Notes: generated by a model not told the origin, from the sequence alone. 64,000 nucleotides of DNA from Ascaphus truei (GCA_036426205.1 WSYH01000086.1:62001-126000); one strand, 5' to 3'; shown: positions 46,822-57,228, counted from the first letter of the stretch. Numbers and translations: made by a program.

Positions 46822-47837
46822 GAGCAAAGTCCTTGGCGCACTATCAAGTGCGTGAACCTGATGTAATAGTCATGCTTTCGGAGAACTAGTTCGTAAATGT
46901 CCACAGTCTGTCCTCCTGATTTCCTTCCGATATTCAAATATCTGTAATCAAAGAGAACACAAGACCATTGCGCAGTATCCCATGTGTATTGACCAGCTGA
47001 GGAGGTTGCTGTGGGCGGTGACGTCATCTGAGGTGGACCTGGCGCTCCGAATTGAGGCCGCGAGGAAGAGACACACGCGGGATCCAGCCTCCACACACAC
47101 CACGGTTCAGCCCCTCATGCTTGCGGACGGCACATTGTAAATCGTGCAGTAAGATCATCTAGCATGTGAGTGCATCAAATGTTGATCTTTTTATAGTTTT
47201 TATTAAATTGTACTGTACCACACTATCTGGCATTTTATCTTTTGTGTACCATTGGGCGAATCGGCCATCTGTGGAGCGGGAGCATCACCAGTGGGGAACC
47301 CAAGACAACCCTACGAGAGACACAGACCTCCGGTTTAAAGATACCTTTCAAGGCCTGCATTTACCCATCTAGATGTAAGTATCTAGCAGCTGTGTGGATG
47401 AGGCTTCGATACACATGGGATACTGCGCAATGGTCTCCTGTTCTCTTTGATTACAGATATTTGAATATCGGAAGGAAATCAGGAGGACAGACTGTGGACA
47501 TTTACGAACTAGTTCTCCAAAAGCATGACTATTACATCAGGTTCACGCACTTGATAGTGCGCCAAGGACTTTGCTCTCTGTACTAATACTTGTTATAGCT
47601 ATATGGAATAGCTTGTTTATAGTCCTAGGCAGCCCATTCCCATACCCTCCCCTAATCTGGTGGTTTGTGGACTATTGAGCTTAGTGGTTATCCTTTTACA
47701 GTTTTGATACACCAATTGTCACATTTTTATTTAATTTATTTTATTTAATATTTGATGTTCACTATAATCTATTGCACACAATTTTTCACAATAGGTTGAG
47801 CGCTTGGTTGTAGTATAGTTTCTCTCTTTCACTATAC
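46822..47837. mobile_element. 1.0-kb foldback insertion with 14-bp duplication
   Basis: CAGTTTCTCTCAGA flanks it (46808-46821 and 47838-47851). Inside, 46822-47000 and about 47400-47585 are inverted copies (for example AGCAAAGTCCTTGGCGCACT), followed by a 250-bp unpaired tail. The plan (inverted arms plus one tail, 13-15 bp duplication) equals those at 10661-12288 and 50073-51255. Confidence 0.7.
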
Positions 47838-47851
47838 CAGTTTCTCTCAGA

Positions 47852-48204
47852 CACTGAGAGGACAGGAGAGCTGACAGACAGACACAGATTTATGCTGTCC
47901 CAATGGTCCCAATGGTCCCAATGGAATAAAGTTCCTAAGTAAGGAGCCAAGTGCTATTACCAAATATTGTTGGTCTGGTCTAGCTCAGCTAACCAGCCGG
48001 GTAGATAGGCTTAACCTAGTTTAGTTAGCTTCCCTAACGGGGATAGGCTTTTGTTTATGTTTTATGTTACTTAAAGGGACAGAGCACCCATTGTTTTTGT
48101 TATATTTTTGGACAAATAAACCGCCAGCATATTATTTCACCAGAAGAATTGTGTTGTCTCCTCACTAGCCACGGTCATCTTGCCACAGTATACACTGTAT
48201 TATT
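47852..48204. other. Upstream region of AP3M2 coding start; no exon identified
   Basis: Contains three tandem GTCCCAATG(G) words at 47897-47927. No CpG island or promoter element is evident. Confidence 0.4.
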
Positions 48205-48349
48205 TATATATATGAATAGAGATACACATCATAATTCTATACTGCAACATGTTCATTATCAGGTGCTGGAAGTAATACAGTGCATCTTTTTCGTTATTAA
48301 GGTGTGGCAGTATATAGAGATACTCGTTATTACTATACAGCACTGCAAG
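48205..48349. repeat. ~62-bp minisatellite, locus 4, overlaps AP3M2 acceptor
   Basis: Degenerate copies: GTTCATTATCAGGTGCTGGA, then GTGGCAGTATATAGAGATAC, TCGTTATTACTATACAGCAC. The likely acceptor AG of the first AP3M2 coding exon (48348-48349, or 48339-48340) falls in the last unit, where other units have TTATACAGTGCAGCATG. Confidence 0.55.
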
Positions 48350-48369
48350 TCTCCCTCGTGCGATCAGCC

Positions 48370-48642
48370 ATGATCCACAGCCTGTTTCTGATTAACCCAT
48401 CTGGGGACATCTTTCTGGAGAAGCACTGGAAGAGTGTAGTTTCCCGCTCCGTCTGTGATTACTTCTTCGAGGCTCAGGAGCGGGCATCAGAGGCGGAGAA
48501 CGTACCACCCATCATTCCCACACCCCATCACTACCTTCTCAGTGTCTACCGCCACGCTATCTTTTTTGTGGCTGTCATCCAGACGGAGGTGCCCCCGCTC
48601 TTTGCCATTGAGTTCCTTCACCGTGTGGTGGACACGTTCCAG
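48370..48642 (+). CDS. AP3M2: AP3M2, AP-3 complex mu-2 subunit, coding exon 1
   Basis: AP3M2 is the medium subunit of the neuronal form of the AP-3 adaptor, which sorts membrane cargo from endosomes to lysosome-related organelles and synaptic vesicles by binding Yxx-phi signals. This exon encodes residues 1-91 (MIHSLFLINPSGDIFLEKHW ... FLHRVVDTFQ), most of the N-terminal longin-like domain that sits in the AP core. It ends CAG with a GTGAGG donor, phase 0. RSVCDYFFEAQERASEAEN and HYLLSVYRH match the mu-2 form better than mu-1 (AP3M1) as I recall them. The ATG lies 20 bp after the likely acceptor. Confidence 0.95.
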
Positions 48643-49111
48643 GTGAGGCCACTCTCTGCTATCCATGTCATCCTGCAAAGGTAGGGACAGACAACATGGG
48701 TCATAAGTGCCTACTGTGGTGCCCTAAAATGGGAAGGATAGACGTGTTGGGTCACAGGTCCCTGCTGTCTGTGTCACAAAGTAATCGTGAGGTGGGAGGA
48801 ACAGATTGTATGAGTCATACTGTAGGTCCCTTCAGTCAGTGTTACGTGTTACCCTGCGTAGAGAAGAACAGTCTCCATGGGTCATAGGCCCTTTCTCTAT
48901 TTGTCACTGTATCACCCTTACGATGAGAGGGAAAGATACTTTATATCCCTTCAGTCTGTGTGACTGTGTTACCCTGTCGTGGGAGGGACAGATAGGATGG
49001 GCTTCAGGCTTTTACAGAATCACCAAGTCACCTGTGTCACCCTGTCCTTTGCTACCTTTGTCTTCTACCTGCATGAGACCCTGTGTCACCATGTTTTCTG
49101 GTCCCTCTAAG
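48643..49111 (+). repeat. AP3M2 intron 1 with ~75-bp minisatellite
   Basis: Imperfect tandem copies with GTCATAGGTCCCTTCAGTCT-like and GTTACCCTGTCGTGGGAGG-like words fill most of this 469-bp intron. Confidence 0.6.
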
Positions 49112-49283
49112 GATTACTTCGGTTCGTGCTCAGAGGCTGTAATCAAGGAGAATGTGGTGGTCGTGTACGAGGTTTTGGAGGAGATGCTGGACAACGGCTT
49201 CCCTCTGGCTACTGAGTCCAACATCCTGAAGGAGCTCATCAAACCTCCAACCATTCTACGTAGTGTGGTCAACACCATCACAG
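49112..49283 (+). CDS. AP3M2: AP3M2 coding exon 2
   Basis: Codes for residues 92-149 (DYFGSCSEAVIKENVVVVYE ... LIKPPTILRSVVNTITG), the end of the longin-like domain and the start of the linker. Acceptor CCCTCTAAG at 49111, donor CAG then GTAAGAG after 49283. Length 172 nt, phase 0 to 1; the next exon completes the Gly codon. No stop or frameshift. Confidence 0.95.
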
Positions 49284-49375
49284 GTAAGAGCCGGGTGTTC
49301 AAGACAGCTCCCATTGCACTGTGCACTATGTCACTAATGACTGGGAGGAACTGAAAGTGGTTGGGATGTACTGGG

Positions 49376-49500
49376 AGGAATTTATTTTTTATTTATAAAC
49401 ATGTTTTACCAGGAAGTAATACATTGAGTTACCTCTCGTTTTCAAGTATTTCCTGGGCACAGAGTTATACAAATACATGGTTACATTAAAAGATAAGGGT
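49376..49500 (-). mobile_element. L2 LINE 3' tail
   Basis: Reverse complement of the tail at 39814-39935: TTTATTTATAAACATGTTTT, ACCAGGAAGTAATACATTGA and CCTGGGCACAGAGTTAT. Confidence 0.7.
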
Positions 49501-50057
49501 TAAACCATCAATTTACAGACATTTCATGGACAGATCGAGTTGGAAAATTGGTTACAGGGGATAAAGGGCTTGTGATTTTCCGATTGAAATTGAGCTGCTT
49601 TAACATCACTTTAACATCACCAAACAGCAGCTGAACAGCAGCAAAAGGCTCACACCCTTTGGCTGCGCCAAAGGCTGTCTGCCTTTGGGGCAATGCATAT
49701 GTACACTGGGGTGGTTGATTTTCAATGCAGCTGTGAACAAAAAGTTCTTTGTGTCCTCTTGGCTCATTAACGTTCCAGTGGGTGGGGTGACGTTCCACAA
49801 AGTACAAGCAAATGTTAACCCTTAGCACGCTTGTCCTGTGCAGAGGGGAGCAGCTCTTGGGGAGCCCCATCAGGCTGTTTGCCTTTGGGGTAACACAGAT
49901 GTACACTGGGTGGTTGATTTTCAACCTAAGAAAATGGGGGAGCGGGAGACATTGGGTGGGACTGGGAAAGAGCGGGTGGAATTAGGGAAAACTGGGAGAC
50001 ATCACAAATCCATGATGGCTGTATCCGATACTGATGGTGGGTGGGATAAAGATGGCC
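49501..50057. repeat. AP3M2 intron 2, partial duplication
   Basis: A block with GCCTTTGGGG, ATGTACACTGGG and TGGTTGATTTTCAA occurs at 49678-49726 and again at 49880-49925. No exon is seen. Confidence 0.5.
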
Positions 50058-50072
50058 ACCCTCATGCTCTTA

Positions 50073-51255
50073 CAAATCTACGTAAGTACCAGCACTCACT
50101 GTCTAATAGCTAAATGATGAACAGTTGTAATGCAGAAAATACATTTAATAATAAAACAAACCAGAAATAAATTAAATGTGTTTGCAGAAACCAGTATCAC
50201 AAATGGGCATGTCACAAAGTGAGGGGTGGGGAAAGAAAAGGGGAAAAAACATGAAACACAAGGAAAATACACAAAAAACAGAGAACGGAAAGTATGCTAG
50301 GGGGGCGAAGTTTCGAGGGACTACCTCTTCATCTGGCCCATTCCCCCTGGTACAAAAGGTCCCAGAGGTACTTCCCTAAGCCTCCCTTCCCCTATAACTG
50401 GTCAAATCATACACCCCTGAAAATAGATAGCAAACGTACAGTGTTGGCTAAATACAGCTAATAGCAGGGCAGCAAGAATCCACTAAAGTCAATGCCAGTA
50501 GTTCAAGTACCACAAGACACTGTTCGCAATAGTACAGTAAAGGCTGAACACAGCTTGCAAAAAAGCAGCGTGCAAAAAAGCACCAGGAGTCCACAACAGT
50601 CAATAAAAGGTTAATGGGAATAGCAAAGGAAAACAGTAATCAAACCCTGTGGCTCTGCTCCTTGTGCTCGTGTGGAGAAACTGTGTTCAGCCTTTACTGT
50701 ACTATTGCCAACAGTGTCTTGTGGTACTTGAACTATTGGATTTAGTGGATTCTTGCTGCCCTGCTATTAGCTGTATTTAGCCTACACTCTATGTTTGCTA
50801 TCTATTTTCAGGGGTGTCTGATTTGACCAGTTATCGGGGAAGGGAGGCTTAGGGAAGTACCTCTGGGACCTTTTGGACCAGGGGGAATGGGCCAGATGAA
50901 GAGGTAGTCCCTCGAAACGTCGCCCCCCTAGCATACTTTCCGTTCTCCGTTTTTTGTGTATATTCCTTGTGTTTCATGTTTTTTCCCCTTTTCTTTCCCC
51001 ACCCCTCACTTTGTGACATGCCCATTTGTGATACTGGTTTCTGCAAACACATTTAATTTATTTCTGGTTTGTTTTATTATTAAATGTATTTTCTGCATTA
51101 CAACTGTTTTCATCATTTAGCTATTAGACAGTGAGTGCTGGTACTTACGTAGATTTGTTAGTACTATACAGGGGAATAAGGGTCCCCTTTTGTTCCGTGC
51201 ACCCTGCAATTGCATAAATTTAACACTATCAGAGTGCTGTCTATCGTCCCCTTTT
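50073..51255. mobile_element. 1.2-kb foldback insertion next to AP3M2 exon 3
   Basis: ACCCTCATGCTCTTA lies on both sides (50058-50072 and 51256-51270), a 15-bp duplication. Arms at about 50078-50566 and 50675-51158 are inverted copies with over 450 bp each and a short spacer; a 95-bp tail follows the right arm. Each arm carries a ribozyme-like module (CAGATGAAGAGG, TAGTCCCTCGAAAC) with A in place of U at the second core base, so probably inactive. Open frames in the arms mirror each other. Penelope-type by similarity to the other copies. Confidence 0.75.
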
Positions 51256-51283
51256 ACCCTCATGCTCTTATATCCTATTTCAG

Positions 51284-51421
51284 GAAGCTCCAACGTTGGT
51301 GATCAGCTTCCCACGGGGCAGCTCTCGGTAGTGCCCTGGAGACGCACAGGAGTTAAATACACTAATAACGAGGCTTACTTTGATGTCATAGAAGAGATAG
51401 ATGTTATCATCGATAAATCAG
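51284..51421 (+). CDS. AP3M2: AP3M2 coding exon 3
   Basis: Codes for SSNVGDQLPTGQLSVVPWRR ... YFDVIEEIDVIIDKSG, about residues 149-195. The part from VPWRR on starts the mu homology domain, which binds tyrosine signals. Acceptor TATCCTATTTCAG, 138 nt, phase 1 to 1. The donor is CAG then GTACAC, weaker than the other donors because it lacks G at +5. Its 3' splice site stands directly downstream of the foldback insertion. Confidence 0.93.
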
Positions 51422-51645
51422 GTACACGGGTGGAGCGGGAGGGATTAATATTAATCCAGGAATCTGACATGTTCTAATGCCTTAGAATGAGACTGCCTTC
51501 TAATGAGTGAGATGACCTCCTAGAGTGAGTGAGATTGCCATTGAATGAGACTGCCCCCCAATGAATGAGACTGCCCCCCAGTGAGTGAGATTTCCCCTCA
51601 ATGAGTGAGACTGCCGTCTAATAAGTGTTTGCCCCAATCCTGCAG
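51422..51645 (+). repeat. AP3M2 intron 3, ~30-bp minisatellite
   Basis: The 224-bp intron is mostly tandem TGAGTGAGA(C/T)TGCC...CCAA units from 51480 to 51630, ending at the TCCTGCAG acceptor. Confidence 0.7.
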
Positions 51646-51731
51646 GCTGCACGGTGACAGCTGAAATTCAGGGCGTAATTGACGCCTGTGTGAAACTGAG
51701 CGGAATGCCTGATCTGACACTCTCCTTTATG
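51646..51731 (+). CDS. AP3M2: AP3M2 coding exon 4
   Basis: An 86-nt exon: (G)CTVTAEIQGVIDACVKLSG, MPDLTLSFM, about residues 195-223, strands of the mu homology domain. Acceptor CCTGCAG, donor ATG then GTGAGG, phase 1 to 0. CTV replaces the STI/STV that other vertebrates have at the joint with exon 3. Short and not visible as a long frame, but both joints fit. Confidence 0.93.
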
Positions 51732-51736
51732 GTGAG

Positions 51737-51850
51737 GAATTTATTTATTTATAAAATGTTATCCCAGAAAATTATACATTGAGAGTTATTTCTCGTTTTC
51801 AAGTATGTCCTGGGCACAGAGTTATGATGACAATACATGGTTACATTAAA
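51737..51850 (-). mobile_element. L2 LINE 3' tail at the AP3M2 exon 4 donor
   Basis: The AATTTATTTATTTATAAAAT of an L2 tail begins at intron position +6 or +7 after the exon 4 donor and runs through CAAGTATGTCCTGGGCACAG to about 51850. Confidence 0.7.
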
Positions 51851-52058
51851 TGAACAGGGGTAAAGAGGCAGTGGAAAAGCATTGAAAGGCTAGAAAGGAA
51901 CTGGGAGAAATTGGAAACTGGGGAGAGTGGCAGGGATTATGTTAAATTTAGGAGACAAAGGGAATAGGAGCGTTTGAGAGGGATTAGAAAAGATTGAGAG
52001 GCACTGGGCTATATTGGGAAAAAACTGCAGAAAAATGGAGAAAACTGGGAGGCATTAT
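51851..52058. other. AP3M2 intron 4, GGGA-rich, no gene
   Basis: Loose repeats of ACTGGGAG(A/G) and GATTAGAAAAG-like words. Nothing coding. Confidence 0.4.
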
Positions 52059-52059
52059 T

Positions 52060-52700
52060 GTAGAATGTACCAAAACACAAAAAACATCCCAAAGTGGGCA
52101 GGGAAACGCCCAAAGAACATGAGGGGGTGCAAGCAATAGAACAAACTATTAAACAAAACATAGTGGAATCACAAAACTATTAAAACTAATGAAAACAAAC
52201 CTCCAACTATATTTAGCCGGCAACACCTGTGGCCTTTATGTATATTTAGGACTATTCAGTTTATAGATTTTCACATTTACTGGGACCGGTTGTTACCTTT
52301 CTGTTAATACTATACAGTATATTTTTGTTGCCGGGTACAAGAGCCCATATTTACCGATGGGGTCCATCTGTCCCCCCTCCAGATCTATGATCTCTTGGTT
52401 TCATTTGTGTATTATACTGTTATTATGTGTTATTTAGGTGTACCTCTCCTGACGTTGTTTGTTTTAATTGTTTTGTGATACCGCTGTATTTTGTTTAATA
52501 AATAGTTTATTTTCAATTGCTTGTACACTTCTGACTGTTCTTGGGTGTTTCCCTGTCCAGTTTGGAAGGTTTTCTGTGTTTTCATATTGATTAATTACTC
52601 CTGAGGTGCACCCCATGTAATTTTACTGTGAAATAGAGGCTTTTTTGGTACATATCATGAGCGGGTTGTAGTGCAGACCTTCTATTTGGCTTGATTAGTA
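52060..52700. mobile_element. Foldback element in AP3M2 intron 4
   Basis: Arms at about 52080-52205 and 52455-52585 are diverged inverted copies (CAGGGAAACGCCCAAAGAAC with GTTCTTGGGTGTTTCCCTGT). TAGAATGT at 52072 and 52700 may be the flanking duplication. A TA-rich run follows at 52845-52861. Confidence 0.55.
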
Positions 52701-52959
52701 TAGAATGTGTCTTGGATATTGCAAGGGGATCAGATTAACTGGGCCATATGGGGGAAGGAGTGAGAGGACTGAAAGGGGTTAGGGAAGATGGGGATACACT
52801 AGTGAACTGAAAGATACAATGGGATTTATATGGATATGCTGGTATATATATATATATATATACTGGGGCATACAGGAAAGGGTCTGGAAAGAGTACCCTC
52901 CAACCCACAGATATCACACTCCCCATCACGCCACTCACACGCCCCCTTTCATTTCCCAG

Positions 52960-53093
52960 AATCCTCGACTCCTGGATGATGTCAGTTTCCACCCCTGTGT
53001 GCGCTTCAAGCGATGGGAATCAGAGCGAATCCTTTCGTTCATACCACCTGATGGGAACTTCCGACTGCTGTCCTACCATGTCAGCGCACAGAA
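52960..53093 (+). CDS. AP3M2: AP3M2 coding exon 5
   Basis: A 134-nt exon, residues 224-268: NPRLLDDVSFHPCVRFKRWE, SERILSFIPPDGNFRLLSYH, VSAQ. It lies in the mu homology domain. Acceptor CATTTCCCAG, donor CAGAA then GTAAGTG, phase 0 to 2; the next exon completes the Asn codon. Confidence 0.95.
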
Positions 53094-53189
53094 GTAAGTG
53101 GGGGGCACCAAAACTGATTACATTGGGTTACAGTCACTATACATGGGATTCCTCTAAGCTAGTAGAGTCCGTGTCACCTCTGTTTCACT

Positions 53190-54010
53190 AGACAGCAGGC
53201 TTAGCAATAGTGCCCAAAGTCATGCAGTAGCTGCAAAGGCAAACAAGATTTATCTTGTTTTAAATGGGCAATAGATGGAAGGGAAGTAAACATAATTATG
53301 CCCCTTTACAAAGCATTAGTAAGACCACACCTTGAATATGGAGTACAATGTTGGGCACCACTCCTTAGAAAAGACATTGTGGAACTAGAGTTAGTGCAGA
53401 GAAGAGCCACCAAATTAATAAAGGGGATGGACAATCTAATTTATGAGGAGAGGCTAGCTAAATTAGATTTATTTACATTAGAAAAGAGGCGTCTAAGAGG
53501 GGATATGATAACTATATACAAATATATTCGGGGACAATACAAGGAGCTTTCAAAAGAACTATTCATCCCAAGGGCAGTACAAAGGACTCGGGGCCATCCC
53601 TTAAGGTTGGAGGAAAGGAGATTTCACCAGCAACAAAGGAAAGGGTTCTTTACAGTAAGGCAGTTAAAATGTGGAATTCATTACCCATGGAGACTGTGAT
53701 GGCAGATACAATAGATTTGTTCAAAAAAAGGTTGGACATCTTTTTAGAAAGGAAAGGTATACAGGGATATACCAAATAAGTAAACATGAGAAGGATGTTG
53801 ATCCAGGGAATCATTCTTGGAGTCGGGAAGGAATTTATTTTTCCCCTTTTGAGATATCATTGGATGATATGGCACTGGGGCTTTTTGTTTGCCTTCCTCC
53901 GGATCAATAAGTAAGTATAGATATAGGGTGAAGTATCCTTTGTCTAAATTTAGCATAGGTTGAACTCGATGGACGTATGTCTTTTCAACCTCATCTACTA
54001 TGTAACTATG
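53190..54010 (+). mobile_element. CR1 LINE 3' fragment
   Basis: Closely matches the last 0.8 kb of the CR1 at 5278-9927, from CAGGCTTAGCAATAGTGCCC on. It encodes the RT C-terminal part (LVRPHLEYGVQCWAPLLRKD, VQRRATKLIKGMD) and keeps the 3' tail with TACTATGTAACTATGTAA. 5'-truncated. Confidence 0.85.
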
Positions 54011-54648
54011 TAAGAAATACATTGCGTAAGAGCCTCTTGCCACATAAGAGGAAAATGCCACTGACACTATTGTATGTGTTACCCATATGTGAAACTGTGA
54101 AACACCCTTTCACCCCATAGTAAAGAAGTCCCAGTGATCCTATTAACTTATTGAAATAATCTGCGTTAAGACGTCCTATTATCCCATATAAGCGAGGTGC
54201 CACTGATGTAAACATTTGAATCCGGTCTGTGAGGCACACTCTTATTCCATAAGAAGATTCTATTAATCCGATTAACTTATATGAATCCTTTGTGTGAGAC
54301 ACTCTCGTATCCCATTAGGAGGCACAACTGACCACATTAGTTTATTGAGATCCTGTGCATTAAGAGGTCTTCTTATCCCATAAGACAGGGATGACAGTGA
54401 TTCTACTAACTTACAGGAATCCCCTGTGTGGGCACCCTCTCTTATTCCATAAGTAGGTGCTACAACCCTAATAACTTATGTGAATCCTGTAAGAGACCCT
54501 TTTTATCCCATAAGAAGGCAGTGCCAGTGATATTAATTTATAGGAATCCTGGGTGTAAACCACCCTCTTATCACATATAAGGATAGTTCCCCTTACCCTA
54601 TTAACTTAAAGGGACCCCATGTGAGATACTGCCTGTTAACACATCAAC
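54011..54648. repeat. ~78-bp minisatellite in AP3M2 intron 5
   Basis: Six to eight diverged copies with TTATCCCATAAGA, GTGCCACTGAT, TTAACTTAT and GAATCCTGTGTGAGACAC-like words. Confidence 0.65.
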
Positions 54649-54649
54649 T

Positions 54650-55603
54650 AGTAATATAGTCAGCAGGGATTTATGAAGGATAGGTCATGCCAAACTAACC
54701 ATATTAGTTTCTTTGAGAAGGCAAGTAGGAATTTAGACCAGGGTAATGCAGTTGATGTGGTCTACTTATATTTTGCAAAGGTTTTTGATAAGGTGGCACA
54801 CAAGGTTAGGGTACAAAATAAAGGAAATTGGTCTGAGTAAAAATATTTCCATCTGGATTTAAAACTGGTTGAAGGATAGACAACATAGAGTTGTCATAAA
54901 TGGAACGTTTTCAGGTTGGGCTAAAGTTGTGAGTGGAGTACCTCAAGGATCGGTACTGGACCCATGCTTTTTAATTTTTTTAACTTGTTTCTTAACCTTG
55001 AGGTTGGCATAGAGAGCAATGTCTCCATCTTTGCTGATGACTCTAAATTGTGTGTAAGGTAGAAAAATCAGAGCGGGTTGTAATTTCTGTCCAGAAGGAC
55101 TTGGATAGACTGGAAACTTAGGCAGCTAAATGGCAGATGAGGTTTAATACAGATATGTGTAAGGTTATGCATTTTGGAAAACAAGAATAAACAGACAACT
55201 TACAAATTAAATATACAAAGATTAGGGGAATCCTTGATGGAGACGGATTTTGGAGTGCTTATAAACAGCAGTCTTAGCAATAATGCCCAATATCAGGCAG
55301 TAGCGGCAAAGGCAAGTAAGATGGATGGGTATGGACGGAAAGGAAGAAAGCATAATTTGGTTACAGTTTTGGGCACCACTTCATAAAAAAGACATTATGG
55401 AACTACAAAAAGTACAGAGAAGAATTAATAAAGGGGGATGGAAAATCTGACAGAGAGGCTGGCTAAATTAGATTTATTTACATTAGAAAAGAGGTGTCAG
55501 AGAGGATATAATAACTATATACAAATATATTCAGGGGCAATACAAGAAACTTTCAAAATAACTATTCATCCCAAGGACAATAGAAACGACGTAGGGTTAT
55601 CCC
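54650..55603 (+). mobile_element. CR1 LINE fragment, degraded
   Basis: Follows the CR1 from the RT core (GTCAGCAGGGATTTATGAAG, then YFAKVFDKV-like codons, GVPQGSVL, FADDSKLC-like) to the C-terminal part. Many frameshifts and a deletion near 55340. It is cut off by the MITE at 55604. Confidence 0.75.
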
Positions 55604-56026
55604 CTAAAGCAGCACTCCTGTCGACACTTTGTGTTTTTATTATAGGTTTGAAAGAGGGGTCCCGGAGCTGAAATGCATGGATTTTAGCTCCGGGGACCCC
55701 CTGCTTAATAAAATACTTACCTCTGTAGGTGCTGCCGGTATCTCTGCACAGTTTAAATATCCTGCATCATGTTGGCCAATAGGAAGTTGCAAGGGATGAC
55801 GTAACGGTTTCCTATTGACCCACAGGACATTTAAAGCCACCATATTTATATCCCAACTAGTCCCACCTGGGCTGCTACCGGCACCCCCTTTCGAGGTTAG
55901 TATCTGAGGAAGCGTAGGGTCCCCGGAGGAGAAATTACTGCAGTTCAGCTCCGGAGACGCCCTGCTTCAAACTGGGAAAAAATTATGAAAATAACACACA
56001 AAGTGTAGCCAGGAGTGCTTCTTTAA
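55604..56026. mobile_element. MITE, possibly T2/Kolobok type
   Basis: Left (C)TAAAGCAGCACTCCTG and right, on the other strand, CTTAAAGAAGCACTCCTG are inverted ends; ACACTTTGTGT follows in both. TTAA at 56023 and a diverged CTAA at 55604 suggest a TTAA duplication. Inside, AGCTCCGGGGACCCCC-type words recur. No transposase. Confidence 0.5.
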
Positions 56027-56560
56027 GGTCCTGGTGCTAAGTTCAGTGATAGCCAAACCATTACATTTAATATTCAAGGACTCCATTTCCACAGGCTCAG
56101 TACCACAAGATTGGTGTAAAGCGGACGTGGTGCCTAAATTCAAAAAGGGATCTAGATCAAAACCGGTGAATTTCAGACCAGTAAGCCTGACATCAATAGT
56201 GGGGAAGCTATTACTCATGGCAACTGTGATAGCAGATACAATAGATATCTTAAAAAAAAAGGTTGGACATCTTTTTAGAAAGGAAAGGTATACAGAGATA
56301 TACCAAATAAGTAAACAAGGGAAGGATGTTGATCCAGGGAGAAATCTGATTACCATTATTGGGGGTCTGGAAGGAATTTATTTTTTCCCTTATGAAAACG
56401 CTTTGGATAATATTTCACGGGGGTTTTTTGTTTGCCTTCCTCTGGATCAAAAGATTGTAAATACAAATATATGATACATTACTGTATTTGTCATCTAAAT
56501 TTAGAATAGGTTGAACTTGATGGACATATGTCTTTTTTCAACCTCATCTACTATGTAACT
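56027..56560 (+). mobile_element. CR1 LINE fragment with internal deletion
   Basis: Starts in the RT region (AAACCATTACATTTAATATT) and jumps near 56212 to the 3' end, closing with TTTTTTCAACCTCATCTACT. The deletion removed the RT core. Confidence 0.75.
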
Positions 56561-56918
56561 TCAGGTTATTAATCCTTATTAAGTGGGTATTTATAGAGCA
56601 GAAGTTGGTGTTTTTTTCTGAGTCATGGGGGTGTGGTTTGTCACATTAATAAATGAGACTCATTAAGTATGTAGGTCGTGTAGCTAATTCATTATGGGAG
56701 ATTTTCACATTAATTATGACTTTGCTCATTTGACATGCAACTTGGGCCCTGATAATTAATATTTACGTGGCACGTCCTTGTTCATTGGTTATAAAGCAAA
56801 TTCCTTTGCTCATCAGTTATGTGGTCTCATTAGATAAGCAGCAGTGGCCCTACTCATTAATTATGCAGGACATGTCCCTACTCACAAGCTATGGGTTCTG
56901 ATTGGCTATGCTTTGCAG
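56561..56918. other. AP3M2 intron 5 end, no gene
   Basis: Loose repeats of (C/T)TCATTAATTATG-like words. Ends at the CTTTGCAG acceptor. Confidence 0.5.
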
Positions 56919-57126
56919 CCTGGTTGCGATCCCGGTGTACGTGAAGCATGGTATCAGTTTCCGGGAAGGGAGCAGCGCCGGGCGCTTTGAGGTGACACTG
57001 GGACCCAAGCAGAGCATGGGCAAGACCGTGGAGGGGGTGACCGTAACCGGACAGATGCCAAAGGGTGTCCTGAACATGACTCTGACCCCCTCTCAAGGGA
57101 CGCATGTCTTCGACCCTGTTACTAAG
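56919..57126 (+). CDS. AP3M2: AP3M2 coding exon 6
   Basis: A 208-nt exon, residues 268-337: (N)LVAIPVYVKHGISFREG, GRFEVTLGPKQSMGKTVEG, GVLNMTLTPSQGTHVFDPVT, K. It belongs to the mu homology domain. Acceptor CTTTGCAG, donor AAG then GTCAGAG, phase 2 to 0. The last about 81 residues, including the end of the domain, must lie beyond 64000, so the gene is only partly covered. Confidence 0.95.
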
Positions 57127-57228
57127 GTCAGAGGGGCAGGGGTGTTTTGTGTGTTTTGTGTGTTTTGTGTGTGTGTGTGTGTGTGTGTGTTGTGTGTGGT
57201 GATGTGTTGTGTGTGTGTGTGTTGTGTG

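Noticed and set aside
46960..47110. TGACGTCA-bearing GC-rich stretch as AP3M2 promoter
   Set aside because: It lies inside a foldback insertion with a 14-bp duplication, so it is element sequence; promoter use cannot be excluded but is not supported.
50176..51052. Two identical 67-codon frames (start MCLQKPVSQMGMSQSEGW) on opposite strands
   Set aside because: They are the two arms of one foldback, so repetition does not show selection.
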